A stretch of DNA of 48,577 bases from JAVBOD01 sp031551045 (GCA_031551045.1 JAVBOD010000034.1:1-48577), one strand, 5' to 3'; numbered from the stretch's first letter, positions 34,001 to 42,166 are shown. The notes: a model not told the origin generated them from the sequence alone. Made by a program: numbers and translations.

Positions 34001-34340
34001 CGCAGGGCTATTGGCCGTGAGCAATAATTTCCGGGGATTCGAAGCAACCGCACTCCCCTACTTAACCCGCGATTTCGATGCACGCGAGCAATACAACTAT
34101 GGACGTATTGAAAACGAAAACGTGCATCCGGCAGATATCAGCCCACGTAATTTTATCCGCTGGAATATCGACTACGGGCAACGCGGGGTGGCCGGAGTTG
34201 ATAGTTGGTACCACATGCCATTGCCGAAATACCAATTATTACCCGACAAAACGTATGAATACAGTTTTACGTTGATTCCCGTAAACAACGGAAGCGCCGA
34301 ACAATTCATCCATTTGAGTAAAACCGTAGAAGTGAAGTAA
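31032..34340 (+). CDS. Glycoside hydrolase family 2 beta-galactosidase, exported
   Basis: The 1102-aa protein is a LacZ-type GH2 enzyme with a signal peptide (MKKLFFTLGTMLSVVCLYAQ), so it works in the periplasm. Domains in order are: sugar-binding jelly-roll (about 50-225, with VPGNWEIEGFDVPIYVN), Ig-like domain, TIM barrel (about 340-630), a second Ig-like domain and a C-terminal beta-sandwich (about 800-1095, with YFGRGPWENYADR). The acid/base residue is E485 (MGNEAGNGE) and the nucleophile E557 (IPSEYAHNMGN). DEANIESHGM marks the metal and substrate region. No SusC/SusD pair is adjacent, so it is not in a classical polysaccharide utilisation locus within this window. pnuC starts on its last base (TAATG). 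Confidence 0.94.
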   Translation: MKKLFFTLGTMLSVVCLYAQTLEAWEDPAVTGINKEDGRASFFSYNTEQKKYTEAPDAANYLSLDGIWKFNLANKPADRPVNFYQPSFNVSKWATIKVPGNWEIEGFDVPIYVNHPYEFADKRTPITEFKNGPEPPKVPKTYNPVGSYRRNFTVPANWNGKEVFIHLGSVKSAFYIWINGEKVGYSEGSKLPSEFNITKYVKYGQENVIALEIYRWSVASYLECQDFWRLSGIERSVYLYTQPTMRVCDYQVISSLANNYQDGIFSLNIDLKNNHAQSKTVTVNYELTDANGQLVTNGTKNMQAAASSQLTAAFNARINNVRAWSAEKPNLYTLVINTYDADKKLIESIPSRIGFRSVEIKGGQLLVNGVAVLLKGANTQEHHPATGHVIDRATMVKDIELMKQANFNAIRTSHYPLPELFYDLCDEYGMYVVDEANIESHGMYYGEKSLAKNPLFYDMHLDRMLRMVERDKNHASVIIWSMGNEAGNGEAFYRGYRAIKEADVSKRPVQYERTEIGDRSLLDFDWNTDIIVPQYPDPDFLAWFGQRLNDRPLIPSEYAHNMGNSSGNFKEYWDNIRKYPNVQGGFIWDWVDQGLWKTDVKGNKFLAYGGDFGTNMPSDGNFLCNGIVSADRTPHPGYYEMRKVQQPIYFTPLMLRGDKAIIQVENYYDFTNADELEIMAYIKADDKEMKRYEPIVLDIKPHEGKRIILPLKDEFNIEVNTRYYLHLEARLRNAQPFLPTSYIIAEEQLELPLYVAEAVTEEDIEQITKQYQVGFVSVKVTKTPVNILSKKEDDKTLTVTGNNISVTFDKQTGGISSYKSNGTELIALPVKPDFWRAPTDNDFGNRMTRKNIHWKKATLESRLTTFEAQAVNNEMIVTNVFSLDSVNTQCRVVYTVSGSGRVHVNFILNPSETEKSDIPRVGMVFAMPKAFDNYTYFGRGPWENYADRCYASNVGLYQSKAEAQYFPYVRPQENGNRTGIQWAALTNDKGAGLLAVSNNFRGFEATALPYLTRDFDAREQYNYGRIENENVHPADISPRNFIRWNIDYGQRGVAGVDSWYHMPLPKYQLLPDKTYEYSFTLIPVNNGSAEQFIHLSKTVEVK

Positions 34341-34945
34341 TGATTACATATTTGCAAGAAAATTATGTAGAATTGATAGGAGCAAGCACCAGCTTGCTTT
34401 ATCTTTTTTTTGAAATCAACCAGAAAAAAATCATGTGGGTGGTGGGCTTCATCTCCTCCGCTTTTTACGTGTACATTTTTTTCCACGCTAAATTTTATGC
34501 CGATATGGGATTGAATATCTATTACCTGCTTGCCAGTGTTTACGGCTGGATTATTTGGACGGCGAAAAACAAGAATAAAAAAAATATCGCAGAAAAAGCC
34601 GTATCTCAAATAAAGAATATTCATTTATCGTTAACCATTAAGTTGACCGTTATCAGTATCGCCTTATTTGCATTCATGGCATTCATTCTTTCACATTACA
34701 CCGATTCGCCCGTACCCTATGGCGATGCGTTGGTTACATCGCTTAGCATTGTTGCCACGTGGATGTTGGCGCACAAAATCATTGAGCAATGGTGGGTGTG
34801 GCTTTTTGTGAATACGCTATCGATGGGCTTGTTTCTTTGGCGCGGATTATATCCCACGGCCATTTTATTTTTCTGTTACGCCACGGCTTCCGTCATCGGA
34901 TACCACAAATGGAAAAAAGAGCAACAAGCCGAGCTATTAAAGTAG
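34340..34945 (+). CDS. pnuC: PnuC-family vitamin transporter
   Basis: This 201-aa inner-membrane protein has about seven helices. Typical PnuC features are YLFFEINQKKIMWVVGFIS near the start, NIYYLLASVYGWIIW in the middle and WVWLFVNTLSMGLFLWRG near the end. The family imports nicotinamide riboside, riboflavin or thiamine by facilitated diffusion; in Bacteroidota a thiamine-type PnuT is common. No riboswitch or kinase gene is next to it, so the substrate is open. Its ATG overlaps the beta-galactosidase stop by one base, implying translational coupling with an enzyme of unrelated function. Confidence 0.85.
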   Translation: MITYLQENYVELIGASTSLLYLFFEINQKKIMWVVGFISSAFYVYIFFHAKFYADMGLNIYYLLASVYGWIIWTAKNKNKKNIAEKAVSQIKNIHLSLTIKLTVISIALFAFMAFILSHYTDSPVPYGDALVTSLSIVATWMLAHKIIEQWWVWLFVNTLSMGLFLWRGLYPTAILFFCYATASVIGYHKWKKEQQAELLK

Positions 34946-35239
34946 TTTCACTGAAAATTCTTTTATACTAAAGAACTTAAAAAAGTCAAAAATACATTAC
35001 AAAGTAATTCAACATTATCCTCCCGGCCTTCCTCCCCCTGAAGAGTAACAGCGCGAAAGCTTTCTCCCGCCCCGATAGCTATCGAGAGTGAGTGGCCGGA
35101 GAGCGAGGGTGGAAAATTGATTTCAATACATATCACTTTGCTATTATTTAAACCTCACAGATAACAAGAAATAGTTAGCATATAATCAAGTATCAATAAT
35201 TGGTATTACTTTTGTATATACTCTTTTATAGAAACAAGT
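34946..35239. other. Intergenic region of 294 bp
   Basis: This holds a short GC-rich patch around 35022-35112 that stands out from its A/T-rich surroundings. It includes the palindrome CGATAGCTATCG (35072-35083) flanked by the loosely inverted words CCCGGCC and GGCCGG. It ends with the zupT promoter. No gene or known RNA was recognised. Confidence 0.5.
35207..35214 (+). promoter_or_regulatory. Promoter -7 box for zupT
   Basis: TACTTTTG matches TAnnTTTG and lies 25 bp before the start codon. No zinc-regulator operator was recognised. Confidence 0.6.
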
Positions 35240-36043
35240 ATGAATAACACCATTGCATATGCTTTCCTGTTAACGCTATTTGCCGGCCTGGCAACGGGTA
35301 TCGGCAGTCTAATGGCATTTCTTTCAAAGAAATTCAGCCCGAAATTTCTGGCGCTTTCATTAGGTTTCTCGGCCGGAGTAATGTTGTATGTTTCTTTCGT
35401 GGAATTATTCAAAGATGCCAGAAGCTCATTGGAAGCGATATATGGCAGCCAGCACGGGTATTTATATACGGTATTGGCTTTTTTCATCGGAATTGCGGTC
35501 ATTGCGCTTATTGATAAGCTGGTGCCTTCTTTTGAGAATCCGCATGAATTAAAAAATATGGACCAGCACTCCATAAAGAAGGACGATAGCAATAAACTCA
35601 TGCGCTTAGGTGTTTTTTCGGCATTAGCCATTGCCATACATAATTTCCCCGAGGGATTAGCCACCTTTATGAGTGCATTGGAGGATCCCGCATTAGGCAT
35701 AAGCATTGCCGTTGCAATAGCCATACATAATATTCCGGAAGGTATAGCCGTAGCGGTGCCTATATACTATGCCACTAAAAGCCGGGCAAAAGCTTTCAGT
35801 TATTCGTTTCTTTCCGGAATAGCCGAACCATTGGGCGCGCTGCTGGGGTACTTTTTGTTACGCCAATTTTTCTCAGAACAACTTTTCGGCCTTGTATTTG
35901 CCGGTATCGCCGGTATCATGGTATATATTTCGTTGGACGAATTATTACCAACAGCCGAAAAATACGGAGAGCACCATATTGCTATTTACGGGTTAATAGG
36001 AGGCATGGCTGTAATGGCAATCAGTTTACTCCTGCTGACGTAA
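35240..36043 (+). CDS. zupT: ZIP-family zinc transporter ZupT
   Basis: ZupT takes up zinc and other divalent metals across the inner membrane. The 267-aa protein has eight helices. The two metal-binding helices carry HNFPEGLATF (about 133-142) and HNIPEGIAVAVP (about 162-173), the paired HNxPEG signature. A polar stretch with His and Asp between helices 3 and 4 (MDQHSIKKDD) could serve as a metal-sensing loop. It has its own promoter and is separated from dnaX by a palindromic repeat. Confidence 0.93.
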   Translation: MNNTIAYAFLLTLFAGLATGIGSLMAFLSKKFSPKFLALSLGFSAGVMLYVSFVELFKDARSSLEAIYGSQHGYLYTVLAFFIGIAVIALIDKLVPSFENPHELKNMDQHSIKKDDSNKLMRLGVFSALAIAIHNFPEGLATFMSALEDPALGISIAVAIAIHNIPEGIAVAVPIYYATKSRAKAFSYSFLSGIAEPLGALLGYFLLRQFFSEQLFGLVFAGIAGIMVYISLDELLPTAEKYGEHHIAIYGLIGGMAVMAISLLLLT

Positions 36044-36080
36044 AAATTCGAGATTATTATACGGATGTGGATTCTTATGC

Positions 36081-36117
36081 CTCTTGTCATTCTTCGCCTC
36101 GCTCAGAATGACAAGAG
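36081..36117. repeat. 13-bp perfect hairpin of the GTCATTC family
   Basis: CTCTTGTCATTCT (36081-36093) and AGAATGACAAGAG (36105-36117) are exact inverted arms around TCGCCTCGCTC. It lies 37 bp past zupT and might act as its terminator on either strand, although no T-run follows. Confidence 0.85.
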
Positions 36118-36200
36118 AACAAGTTCCGTTGAAAAATGATATGAAAAAACAATGTCAAAAAATCTTTCAAAATAACACATTCCTATTTCAGGATTTTTCT

Positions 36201-36208
36201 TACCTTTG
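36201..36208 (+). promoter_or_regulatory. Promoter -7 box for dnaX
   Basis: TACCTTTG matches the consensus and lies only 7 bp before the dnaX ATG, so the leader would be very short or absent. Confidence 0.6.
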
Positions 36209-36214
36209 TAAGAT

Positions 36215-37942
36215 ATGGAACAGTTTATCGTATCGGCACGAAAATACCGCCCGCTTACCTTCGAATCGGTGGTGGGACAAGACAGCATTGCCACTACGCT
36301 GAAGAATGCCATCCAACGGCAACACTTGGCGCATGCTTATCTGTTCTGCGGGCCGCGCGGCGTAGGAAAAACAACCTGCGCGCGGATTTTCGCCAAAACA
36401 ATCAACTGCCTCTCTCCCACCCCGAATATGGAAGCCTGCGGCGAATGCGAATCGTGCCGCTCGTTTGCCGAAGGGCGTTCGTATAGCATTCACGAACTCG
36501 ACGCCGCGTCGAACAATTCGGTGGACGATATCCGCACGCTAACCGACCAGGTGCGTGTACCGCCGCAAATCGGCCGCTACAGCGTATATATCATCGACGA
36601 GGTGCACATGTTGTCGGCTGCGGCATTCAACGCTTTTCTGAAGACACTGGAAGAACCGCCGGCTCATGCTATTTTTATTTTAGCAACGACGGAGAAACAT
36701 AAAATATTACCAACCATTTTGTCGCGCTGCCAGATATTTGATTTCAAACGGATTACGATATCCGATATGGAAAAATATTTGGGCTATATCGCCGGAAAAG
36801 AAAACATTACGGCGGAACCGGAAGCCCTGAATGTGATTGCACAAAAAGCCGACGGCGCTATGCGCGATGCCCTCTCGATTTTCGACCAAGTGGTTACGTT
36901 CTGCGGGAATGATATTACATATGCACAAGTCATCGAAAACCTGAATGTGCTCGATTACGAATATTATTTCCGGCTCACCGATGCATTCCTGAAACATGAC
37001 TACAAAAACGCGCTGATGCTGTTTGACGAAATATTGGCAAAAGGGTTTGAAGCACAGCATTTCGTTGCCGGGCTAAGTTCGCATTTCCGCGATTTATTAG
37101 TATGTAAAGATTCGCAAACACTTCCACTGCTCGAAGTAGGGACGGCTATTGCCAAACACTACCAAGAACAAGCGGCTAATTGTTCCATCCCGTTTTTATT
37201 TGAAGCCTTGCAAATTGCCAACGTTTGCGAAACAGGTTATAAAATGAGTGGGAATCCTCGTTTACATGTGGAGTTGTGCTTAGTGAACCTGTCGAATATC
37301 GATCCCGAAAAAAAAAACGAAACAATTGATGTAGATGCTGAAGAAAGTGTTCCAAAAGCTCCTGTAAAATCACCGGAGCTTGTTTCACATTCCACACCTG
37401 TAGAAAATTCCACATTATCAAAAAATACAGAAACGGCAGAAATACAGACAGTTGAGAATAATCCGGCGAAGCCTGTAACCACAGCTCCTCCAAAAAGCAT
37501 TTCATTAAAAGCGGCTTTAAAGGAGAATAAGAAAGAGAAACCGGAAGAAACGCCAAAGGAAAGGCCTGCCAATGTTTTCACCCAATCACAATTAGAAGAA
37601 GCATGGGCGCGGTTAGTGGCCCAGAAAGATATCGATTCGCGTGTGTCGGCAGCGCTGGCCAATGCACAACCTACGCTGATTGAAGGCGCCACGGTTCGCT
37701 TCATCGTGCTGAACGCCGTCCAAAAAACATGGATAGAACAAAATCTTGCCAATAAGATTTTGCAGTTTTTGCATCAAGATTTACAAAACTACGAAATAAA
37801 ATTAGCCGTCGAGGTTGCTCCTTCGGAGGGTGGCGAACAAACTCCCCGCCTCTATATGCCCGACGACAAATTCAAGTTCCTGTCGGAAAAATACCCCGCT
37901 GTGAAATACCTGAAACAAACCTTAGGGCTTGAAGTTCGGTAG
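36215..37942 (+). CDS. dnaX: DNA polymerase III subunit gamma/tau
   Basis: DnaX is the motor of the clamp loader and ties the polymerase to the helicase. The 575-aa full frame (tau) shows Walker A GPRGVGKTT (about 44-52), the zinc-binding cysteines CGECESC, the DEVHML Walker B region, and the SRC motif of TILSRCQIF. The collar domain III ends near residue 363. Directly after it, codons 365-368 (GAA AAA AAA AAC) form a run of ten A. One added or one lost A leads to a stop within 4-6 codons, which would leave domains I-III as a gamma form of about 371 aa. Beyond it come a Pro/Glu/Lys-rich linker (about 370-450) and a C-terminal polymerase-binding domain. Confidence 0.95.
   Translation: MEQFIVSARKYRPLTFESVVGQDSIATTLKNAIQRQHLAHAYLFCGPRGVGKTTCARIFAKTINCLSPTPNMEACGECESCRSFAEGRSYSIHELDAASNNSVDDIRTLTDQVRVPPQIGRYSVYIIDEVHMLSAAAFNAFLKTLEEPPAHAIFILATTEKHKILPTILSRCQIFDFKRITISDMEKYLGYIAGKENITAEPEALNVIAQKADGAMRDALSIFDQVVTFCGNDITYAQVIENLNVLDYEYYFRLTDAFLKHDYKNALMLFDEILAKGFEAQHFVAGLSSHFRDLLVCKDSQTLPLLEVGTAIAKHYQEQAANCSIPFLFEALQIANVCETGYKMSGNPRLHVELCLVNLSNIDPEKKNETIDVDAEESVPKAPVKSPELVSHSTPVENSTLSKNTETAEIQTVENNPAKPVTTAPPKSISLKAALKENKKEKPEETPKERPANVFTQSQLEEAWARLVAQKDIDSRVSAALANAQPTLIEGATVRFIVLNAVQKTWIEQNLANKILQFLHQDLQNYEIKLAVEVAPSEGGEQTPRLYMPDDKFKFLSEKYPAVKYLKQTLGLEVR
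37308..37317 (+). other. dnaX: A10 slippage run in dnaX
   Basis: Ten consecutive A lie in codons 365-368. With eleven A the frame continues CGA AAC AAT TGA; with nine A it continues ACG AAA CAA TTG ATG TAG. Both alternatives stop at once, right at the end of domain III. Thermus thermophilus dnaX is known to make gamma by transcriptional slippage on a similar A-run. Confidence 0.6.
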
Positions 37943-37994
37943 TTTTTCAGATTTGGTATAATTTTTGCATTTTAATCATTCAAACATTTTAATT

Positions 37995-38510
37995 ATGTTA
38001 TCTAAGTCATTAGAAAAAGCGCTCAATGCGCAAGTCAATGCTGAATTTTGGTCAGCGTATTTGTACCTCTCGATGTCGGCACATTTCACATCGAACGGAT
38101 TACCGGGTTTTGCCAACTGGATGTATGTGCAATACCAGGAAGAAGTGTCGCACGCCCTCAAGTTTTTCCGCTATATTCAAGAACGCGGAGGCAAAGCAAC
38201 GTTGGCAGCTATTGAAAAAGTGCCTACGACCTGGAAATCGGCCTTGAATGTATTTGAAGATACGTTGAAACACGAACAAATAGTAACCGGACTTATCAAT
38301 AACTTGATGGATATGGCCATTAATGAAAAAGACTTTGCCACGCAGAGTATGCTGAAATGGTATATCGACGAACAAGTAGAAGAAGAAGCCAATGCGCAAG
38401 CGCTGATTGATTCTTTGAAACTGATAAACAACGACGGTTACGGACTATACTCGTTGGATAAGGAATTATTGACGAGAATCTTCACAGATGCAACCCAAGC
38501 GTCTGAATAA
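37995..38510 (+). CDS. ftnA: Ferritin
   Basis: This 171-aa non-haem ferritin oxidises Fe(II) and stores iron in a 24-subunit shell. Ferroxidase residues are visible at E17 (NAEFWSAYLYL), E50 and H53 (YQEEVSHALKFF); a further glutamate occurs in LKHEQIVTGLI and DEQVEEEANAQ. The start at 37995 (MLSKSLEKALNAQ) is the family norm; a reading ten codons longer is rejected. It lies 52 bp after dnaX and is followed by a terminator. A near-consensus promoter (TATAATTTTTG) at about 37957-37967 suggests its own transcription. Confidence 0.95.
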   Translation: MLSKSLEKALNAQVNAEFWSAYLYLSMSAHFTSNGLPGFANWMYVQYQEEVSHALKFFRYIQERGGKATLAAIEKVPTTWKSALNVFEDTLKHEQIVTGLINNLMDMAINEKDFATQSMLKWYIDEQVEEEANAQALIDSLKLINNDGYGLYSLDKELLTRIFTDATQASE

Positions 38511-38546
38511 ATTCCCCAAAAATACTCTTCTCTTTTAGGTTAAACG

Positions 38547-38577
38547 GACGGCTGCCACCTGGCGGTCGTCATCTTTT
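38547..38577 (+). terminator. Terminator after ferritin
   Basis: GACGGCTGCC-ACCT-GGCGGTCGTC forms a 10-bp stem with two G-T pairs and is followed by ATCTTTT, 36 bp beyond the ferritin stop. Confidence 0.7.
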
Positions 38578-38616
38578 ATAAACCCTCTCCCAAAGGGAGC
38601 GGAGCACGATGGTTGT

Positions 38617-38698
38617 TTGTCATTCTGAGCGTAGCGAAGAATCTGTATTTGTCAAGTTTTCAATCTCTACAGATTCTTCGCTACGCTCAGAATGACAA
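38617..38698. repeat. 31-bp perfect inverted repeat between convergent genes
   Basis: The arms 38617-38647 and 38668-38698 are exact inverted copies (starting TTGTCATTCTGAGCGTAGCG) around a 20-base loop. Each arm is itself a full copy of the GTCATTC...GAAGAATC unit found elsewhere in the window. It sits between the convergent ferritin and UbiA genes. Confidence 0.9.
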
Positions 38699-38722
38699 GA
38701 AGGCAATGAATCTGTACTAAAA

Positions 38723-39574
38723 TTAAAACAACAAACTGAGCACGGTGAACACACAATACAATAAGCTGGCGATACCGTTGGAGGTGAAGAATGCCGCATT
38801 CAAGCGCCGTAAATCCGTGGGTTTGATGATAAGATGTTGATAGATGAGCAAGCCGGTAAACAGCGCGGCGCCTATCCAATACCAATAATTCGAAGCTAAG
38901 AAACAGCCGATATATATGACCATGCCCATAGCCAAGATATGCAGCAACCACGAAATGCGCATGGCGCCACGGCGGCCGAATTGTTCGGGAATAGAATGCA
39001 ATTTCTCTTGCTTGTCGAAATCCTCATCGGGCAAGGCATAAAGCACATCGAAACCGCTTACCCAAAGTAATACCAAGCCGGAAAGGAGCAGCGGCGCCAA
39101 ATTAAATTGTCCCGTTACGGCGATATACGCTCCGGTGGGCGCAATAGCCAAACCTAATCCCAGAATTAAGTGACACAACCAAGTGAAGCGTTTGGTTAGG
39201 CTATATCCGACAATTATCAGTAACGCGGCCGGCGATAAATATAAACACAAACGATTCAAAAATCCGGCAACTATTATAAACAATACGGCATTAACAATAC
39301 AAAAAATTAAGGCATTGTTCGGAGAAATAATACCTTCCGGGATTTCGCGCTGTGCCGTGCGAGCGTTACGGGCATCGATTTTCCGGTCGGCATAGCGGTT
39401 GAAACTCATGGCGGTGTTACGCGCCAGCACCATGCAAGCCAGCATCAACAACAAGGTGCGCCATTCGAAGGCGGCATCCGTTTGTACGTAAGCCATCGTA
39501 AAACCGATGAGTGCAAAAGGAAGCGCAAACACGGTATGTGCAAATTTTACTAAGGAGAAATAATGTTTTAGCAT
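38723..39574 (-). CDS. UbiA-family prenyltransferase
   Basis: This 283-aa inner-membrane enzyme has about nine helices and attaches a polyprenyl chain to an aromatic ring. The first Asp-rich motif is NRYADRKIDARNART (about 59-73, NxxxDxxxD). The second is YALPDEDFDKQ (about 179-189). The sequence resembles the UbiA-like group often called 4-hydroxybenzoate polyprenyltransferase. Since Bacteroidales make menaquinone, its real acceptor is probably a menaquinone precursor; this is inference. No other quinone gene is adjacent. The start is the ATG at 39574. Confidence 0.85.
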   Translation of the reverse strand: MLKHYFSLVKFAHTVFALPFALIGFTMAYVQTDAAFEWRTLLLMLACMVLARNTAMSFNRYADRKIDARNARTAQREIPEGIISPNNALIFCIVNAVLFIIVAGFLNRLCLYLSPAALLIIVGYSLTKRFTWLCHLILGLGLAIAPTGAYIAVTGQFNLAPLLLSGLVLLWVSGFDVLYALPDEDFDKQEKLHSIPEQFGRRGAMRISWLLHILAMGMVIYIGCFLASNYWYWIGAALFTGLLIYQHLIIKPTDLRRLNAAFFTSNGIASLLYCVFTVLSLLF

Positions 39575-39610
39575 GGGATGTGAGAATGATTGTTCATATT
39601 AACCCGCAAA

Positions 39611-39719
39611 GGCGCAAAGATTTTTACGCGAAGAACGCAAAGAGGTGAATAATAGATTGCTTCACTTCGTTCGCAATGACGCGCTTAGCGGCCTTTGCGC
39701 CTTCTTTGCGTTCTTCGCG
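39611..39719. repeat. Interleaved inverted repeats upstream of the UbiA gene
   Basis: X = GGCGCAAAG (39611-39619) pairs with CTTTGCGCC (39693-39701), and Y = CGCGAAGAACGCAAAG (39627-39642) pairs with CTTTGCGTTCTTCGCG (39704-39719). The order is X-Y-X'-Y', so the two stems cross like a pseudoknot. Between them lies ATTGC-TTCACTTCGTTC-GCAAT, a variant of the GTCATTC family core. The stretch fills the UbiA-pheT spacer. Confidence 0.7.
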
Positions 39720-39730
39720 CTTAAAAGTAT

Positions 39731-42166
39731 TTACCTCAACGTAGCTCCTGCCTCATTAACAAAAGCGGTGAGCAGGTTATTCATGATGCGTTCGATGCGT
39801 TCGTCCGTCAGCGTTTTTTCGTAATCCTGCAATACAAAACTCAAGGCATACTGTTTTTTGCCGGCCGGTAATTTATTGCCGCGATAGACATCGAATAAGC
39901 TTACCCGTTTCAATAACTGTTTCTCGGCTTTGAGCGCAACGACGCGAAGTTGGGCAAAAGTGATGTTTTCATCGACCACCAAAGCCAAGTCGCGGCGCAC
40001 TTCAGGGAATTTCGGCAATTCGGCAAACTCCACTTTGTGCGCTTTTGCCGCTTTCAGCAATATATCCCACGAAATTTCGGCGGCATAGACGTCTTGTTTC
40101 ACATCGAAACGTTTATTGATTTTTTTATGCAGCAACCCAATATTTGCCAAAAGTTTTCCGTTCAGCAAATAGCTGATACCGTCCATGAAAATGTCGGAGG
40201 GCGCATCAATGGTTTCCAACGTATGAATATCGATACCGAAACGTTCCAGAATTTTTTCCAGAAATCCTTTCAAATAGAAAAACGAAGCTTTGCGCGAAGC
40301 GATGTTCCACGACTGTCCCAACACATCGCCGGTAACGAATAGAGACAGGCGCGGCGCTTCGGAATAGGCTTTCAGTGAGCCGTCGTTTTTATCCGGCGTG
40401 TAAAAATAGCAGTTGCCGTATTCGTAACATTTTAAATCCGGATGTTGGCGGTTGATGTTGTAGGCAATGGCTTCCATACCGTTGAACAGCAAGGTTTGCC
40501 GCATTGCATTCAAATCGCTGCTCAGCGGATTGACAATGCGCACCAGATTTTCCGGTTGGAATGCTTGCAAGCCTTCATAATAATTTGCCGAAGTAAGCGA
40601 ATTGCTCATGATTTCGTAAAATCCGTTCGCCGTCAGGAAATCCGACACCGTGTTCTGCCATTTTTCCTTATCGGGTTTCGGCACATGATTTACCGTAGAA
40701 GTAATACGCAAAGGAATTTCTACATTATTATATCCATAAATACATAGCACATCTTCTACCACATCGCATTCGCGCGTTACATCGACACGATAAGTCGGTA
40801 CACGCACCGTCATGCCTTCGGCGCTTTCGTTTTCAATTTTATATTCCAGCGCTTTCAAAATATCTTTCAATGTTGATAGCGGAATTTCTTTACCGATCAA
40901 ACGTGTCATGCTCCGGTAGTTCAAATGCACACGGCAGGCTTCTATCGGGCTCGGATAGATATCGACAATGTCGCCGATGATCGTACCGCCGGCCACTTCC
41001 TGAATCAACAGCGCCGCACGCATCATAGCATAGGGCGTAATATTCGGGTCGGCGCCGCGTTCGTAGCGGAACGAAGCATCGGTCTTCAAACCGTGGCGTC
41101 GTGCGGTTTTGCGCACCCACACCGGATTGAAATAAGCGCTTTCCAAAAATACATTTTTTGTATTTTCGGTCACGCCGGAATCGTTTCCACCAAACACACC
41201 AGCAATACACATGGGGCGTGTAGCGTTGCAAATCATCAGGTCCGACGCGCTTAACGTGCGTTCCACACCGTCCAGCGTAACGAACTTTGTGCCGTCTTTA
41301 CATGTACGAACAATCACCTGCCCGCCGTCAACTTTGTCGGCATCGAAAGCGTGCAGCGGGTGCCCCAACTCGTGCAATACGAAATTAGTAACATCCACCA
41401 CATTGTTTATCGGCCGCAATCCGATAGCCGCCAAGCGTTTTTGCAACCATGCCGGCGAAGGTTGCACATTTATATCTTTAATGGTAATTCCGGTGTAACG
41501 AGGGCAAGCGTCGGTATTTTCGACGATGATATTAATTCCGCTTCCGGCGCCGGTATTGAATCGCTCGACCGACGGGCGTTGGAACGGCACCGATAAACAA
41601 GCGGCTAAATCGCGTGCCACACCCAAGTGCGAAGCCGCATCGATACGATTGGGCGTGAGGCCGATTTCGAATACCGTATCGTTTTCCAGTCCGAAATAAA
41701 CAGCCGCCGGCGTACCGGGAACAGCCGCCGCATCCAGTACCATAATACCGTCGTGGCCGGTTCCCAAGCCTAACTCATCTTCGGCGCAAATCATGCCTTG
41801 CGACTCCACGCCGCGCAATTTCGAACGTTTTATTTTTACTTCTTCTCCATTGGAGAAATAAAGCGTAGCGCCAATCGTTGCCACCGCTACTTTTTGTCCG
41901 ACAGCCACGTTCGGCGCACCGCATACGATTTGCAGCAAATCGCCGGAACCAACATTTACTTTGGTTACGCGCAAGCGGTCGGCATCAGGATGCTGTGTGC
42001 ATTCCAGCACTTCGCCCACGACTACGCCATTCAGCCCACCCTTCACGGCGGTCACCTCTTCCATTCCTTCCACTTCGAGCCCGCTGGCCGTCAACACTTC
42101 GGCAATGCGTTCAGGGGTTTCGTTTACATCAATATATTCTTTCAGCCAACTATACGATATTTTCAT
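39731..42166 (-). CDS. pheT: Phenylalanyl-tRNA synthetase beta subunit
   Basis: PheT with PheS forms the alpha2-beta2 enzyme that charges tRNA-Phe. The 811-aa length is normal. Domains in order are: N-terminal B1 and tRNA-binding OB fold (about 1-155, VVGEVLECTQHPDADRLRV), B3/B4 editing domain (about 210-385, NNVVDVTNFVLHELGHPLHAF and KTDASFRYERGADP), B5 (about 405-475), the inactive catalytic-like core, and the FDX-ACB anticodon domain (about 718-811, ELPKFPEVRRDLALVV). pheS is not adjacent, which is usual in Bacteroidales. The start is the ATG at 42166. Confidence 0.97.
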   Translation of the reverse strand: MKISYSWLKEYIDVNETPERIAEVLTASGLEVEGMEEVTAVKGGLNGVVVGEVLECTQHPDADRLRVTKVNVGSGDLLQIVCGAPNVAVGQKVAVATIGATLYFSNGEEVKIKRSKLRGVESQGMICAEDELGLGTGHDGIMVLDAAAVPGTPAAVYFGLENDTVFEIGLTPNRIDAASHLGVARDLAACLSVPFQRPSVERFNTGAGSGINIIVENTDACPRYTGITIKDINVQPSPAWLQKRLAAIGLRPINNVVDVTNFVLHELGHPLHAFDADKVDGGQVIVRTCKDGTKFVTLDGVERTLSASDLMICNATRPMCIAGVFGGNDSGVTENTKNVFLESAYFNPVWVRKTARRHGLKTDASFRYERGADPNITPYAMMRAALLIQEVAGGTIIGDIVDIYPSPIEACRVHLNYRSMTRLIGKEIPLSTLKDILKALEYKIENESAEGMTVRVPTYRVDVTRECDVVEDVLCIYGYNNVEIPLRITSTVNHVPKPDKEKWQNTVSDFLTANGFYEIMSNSLTSANYYEGLQAFQPENLVRIVNPLSSDLNAMRQTLLFNGMEAIAYNINRQHPDLKCYEYGNCYFYTPDKNDGSLKAYSEAPRLSLFVTGDVLGQSWNIASRKASFFYLKGFLEKILERFGIDIHTLETIDAPSDIFMDGISYLLNGKLLANIGLLHKKINKRFDVKQDVYAAEISWDILLKAAKAHKVEFAELPKFPEVRRDLALVVDENITFAQLRVVALKAEKQLLKRVSLFDVYRGNKLPAGKKQYALSFVLQDYEKTLTDERIERIMNNLLTAFVNEAGATLR

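Noticed and set aside
34340..34945. Assignment of PnuC to thiamine uptake through a riboswitch
   Set aside because: The gene overlaps the previous one by a base, so there is no leader that could hold a TPP riboswitch.
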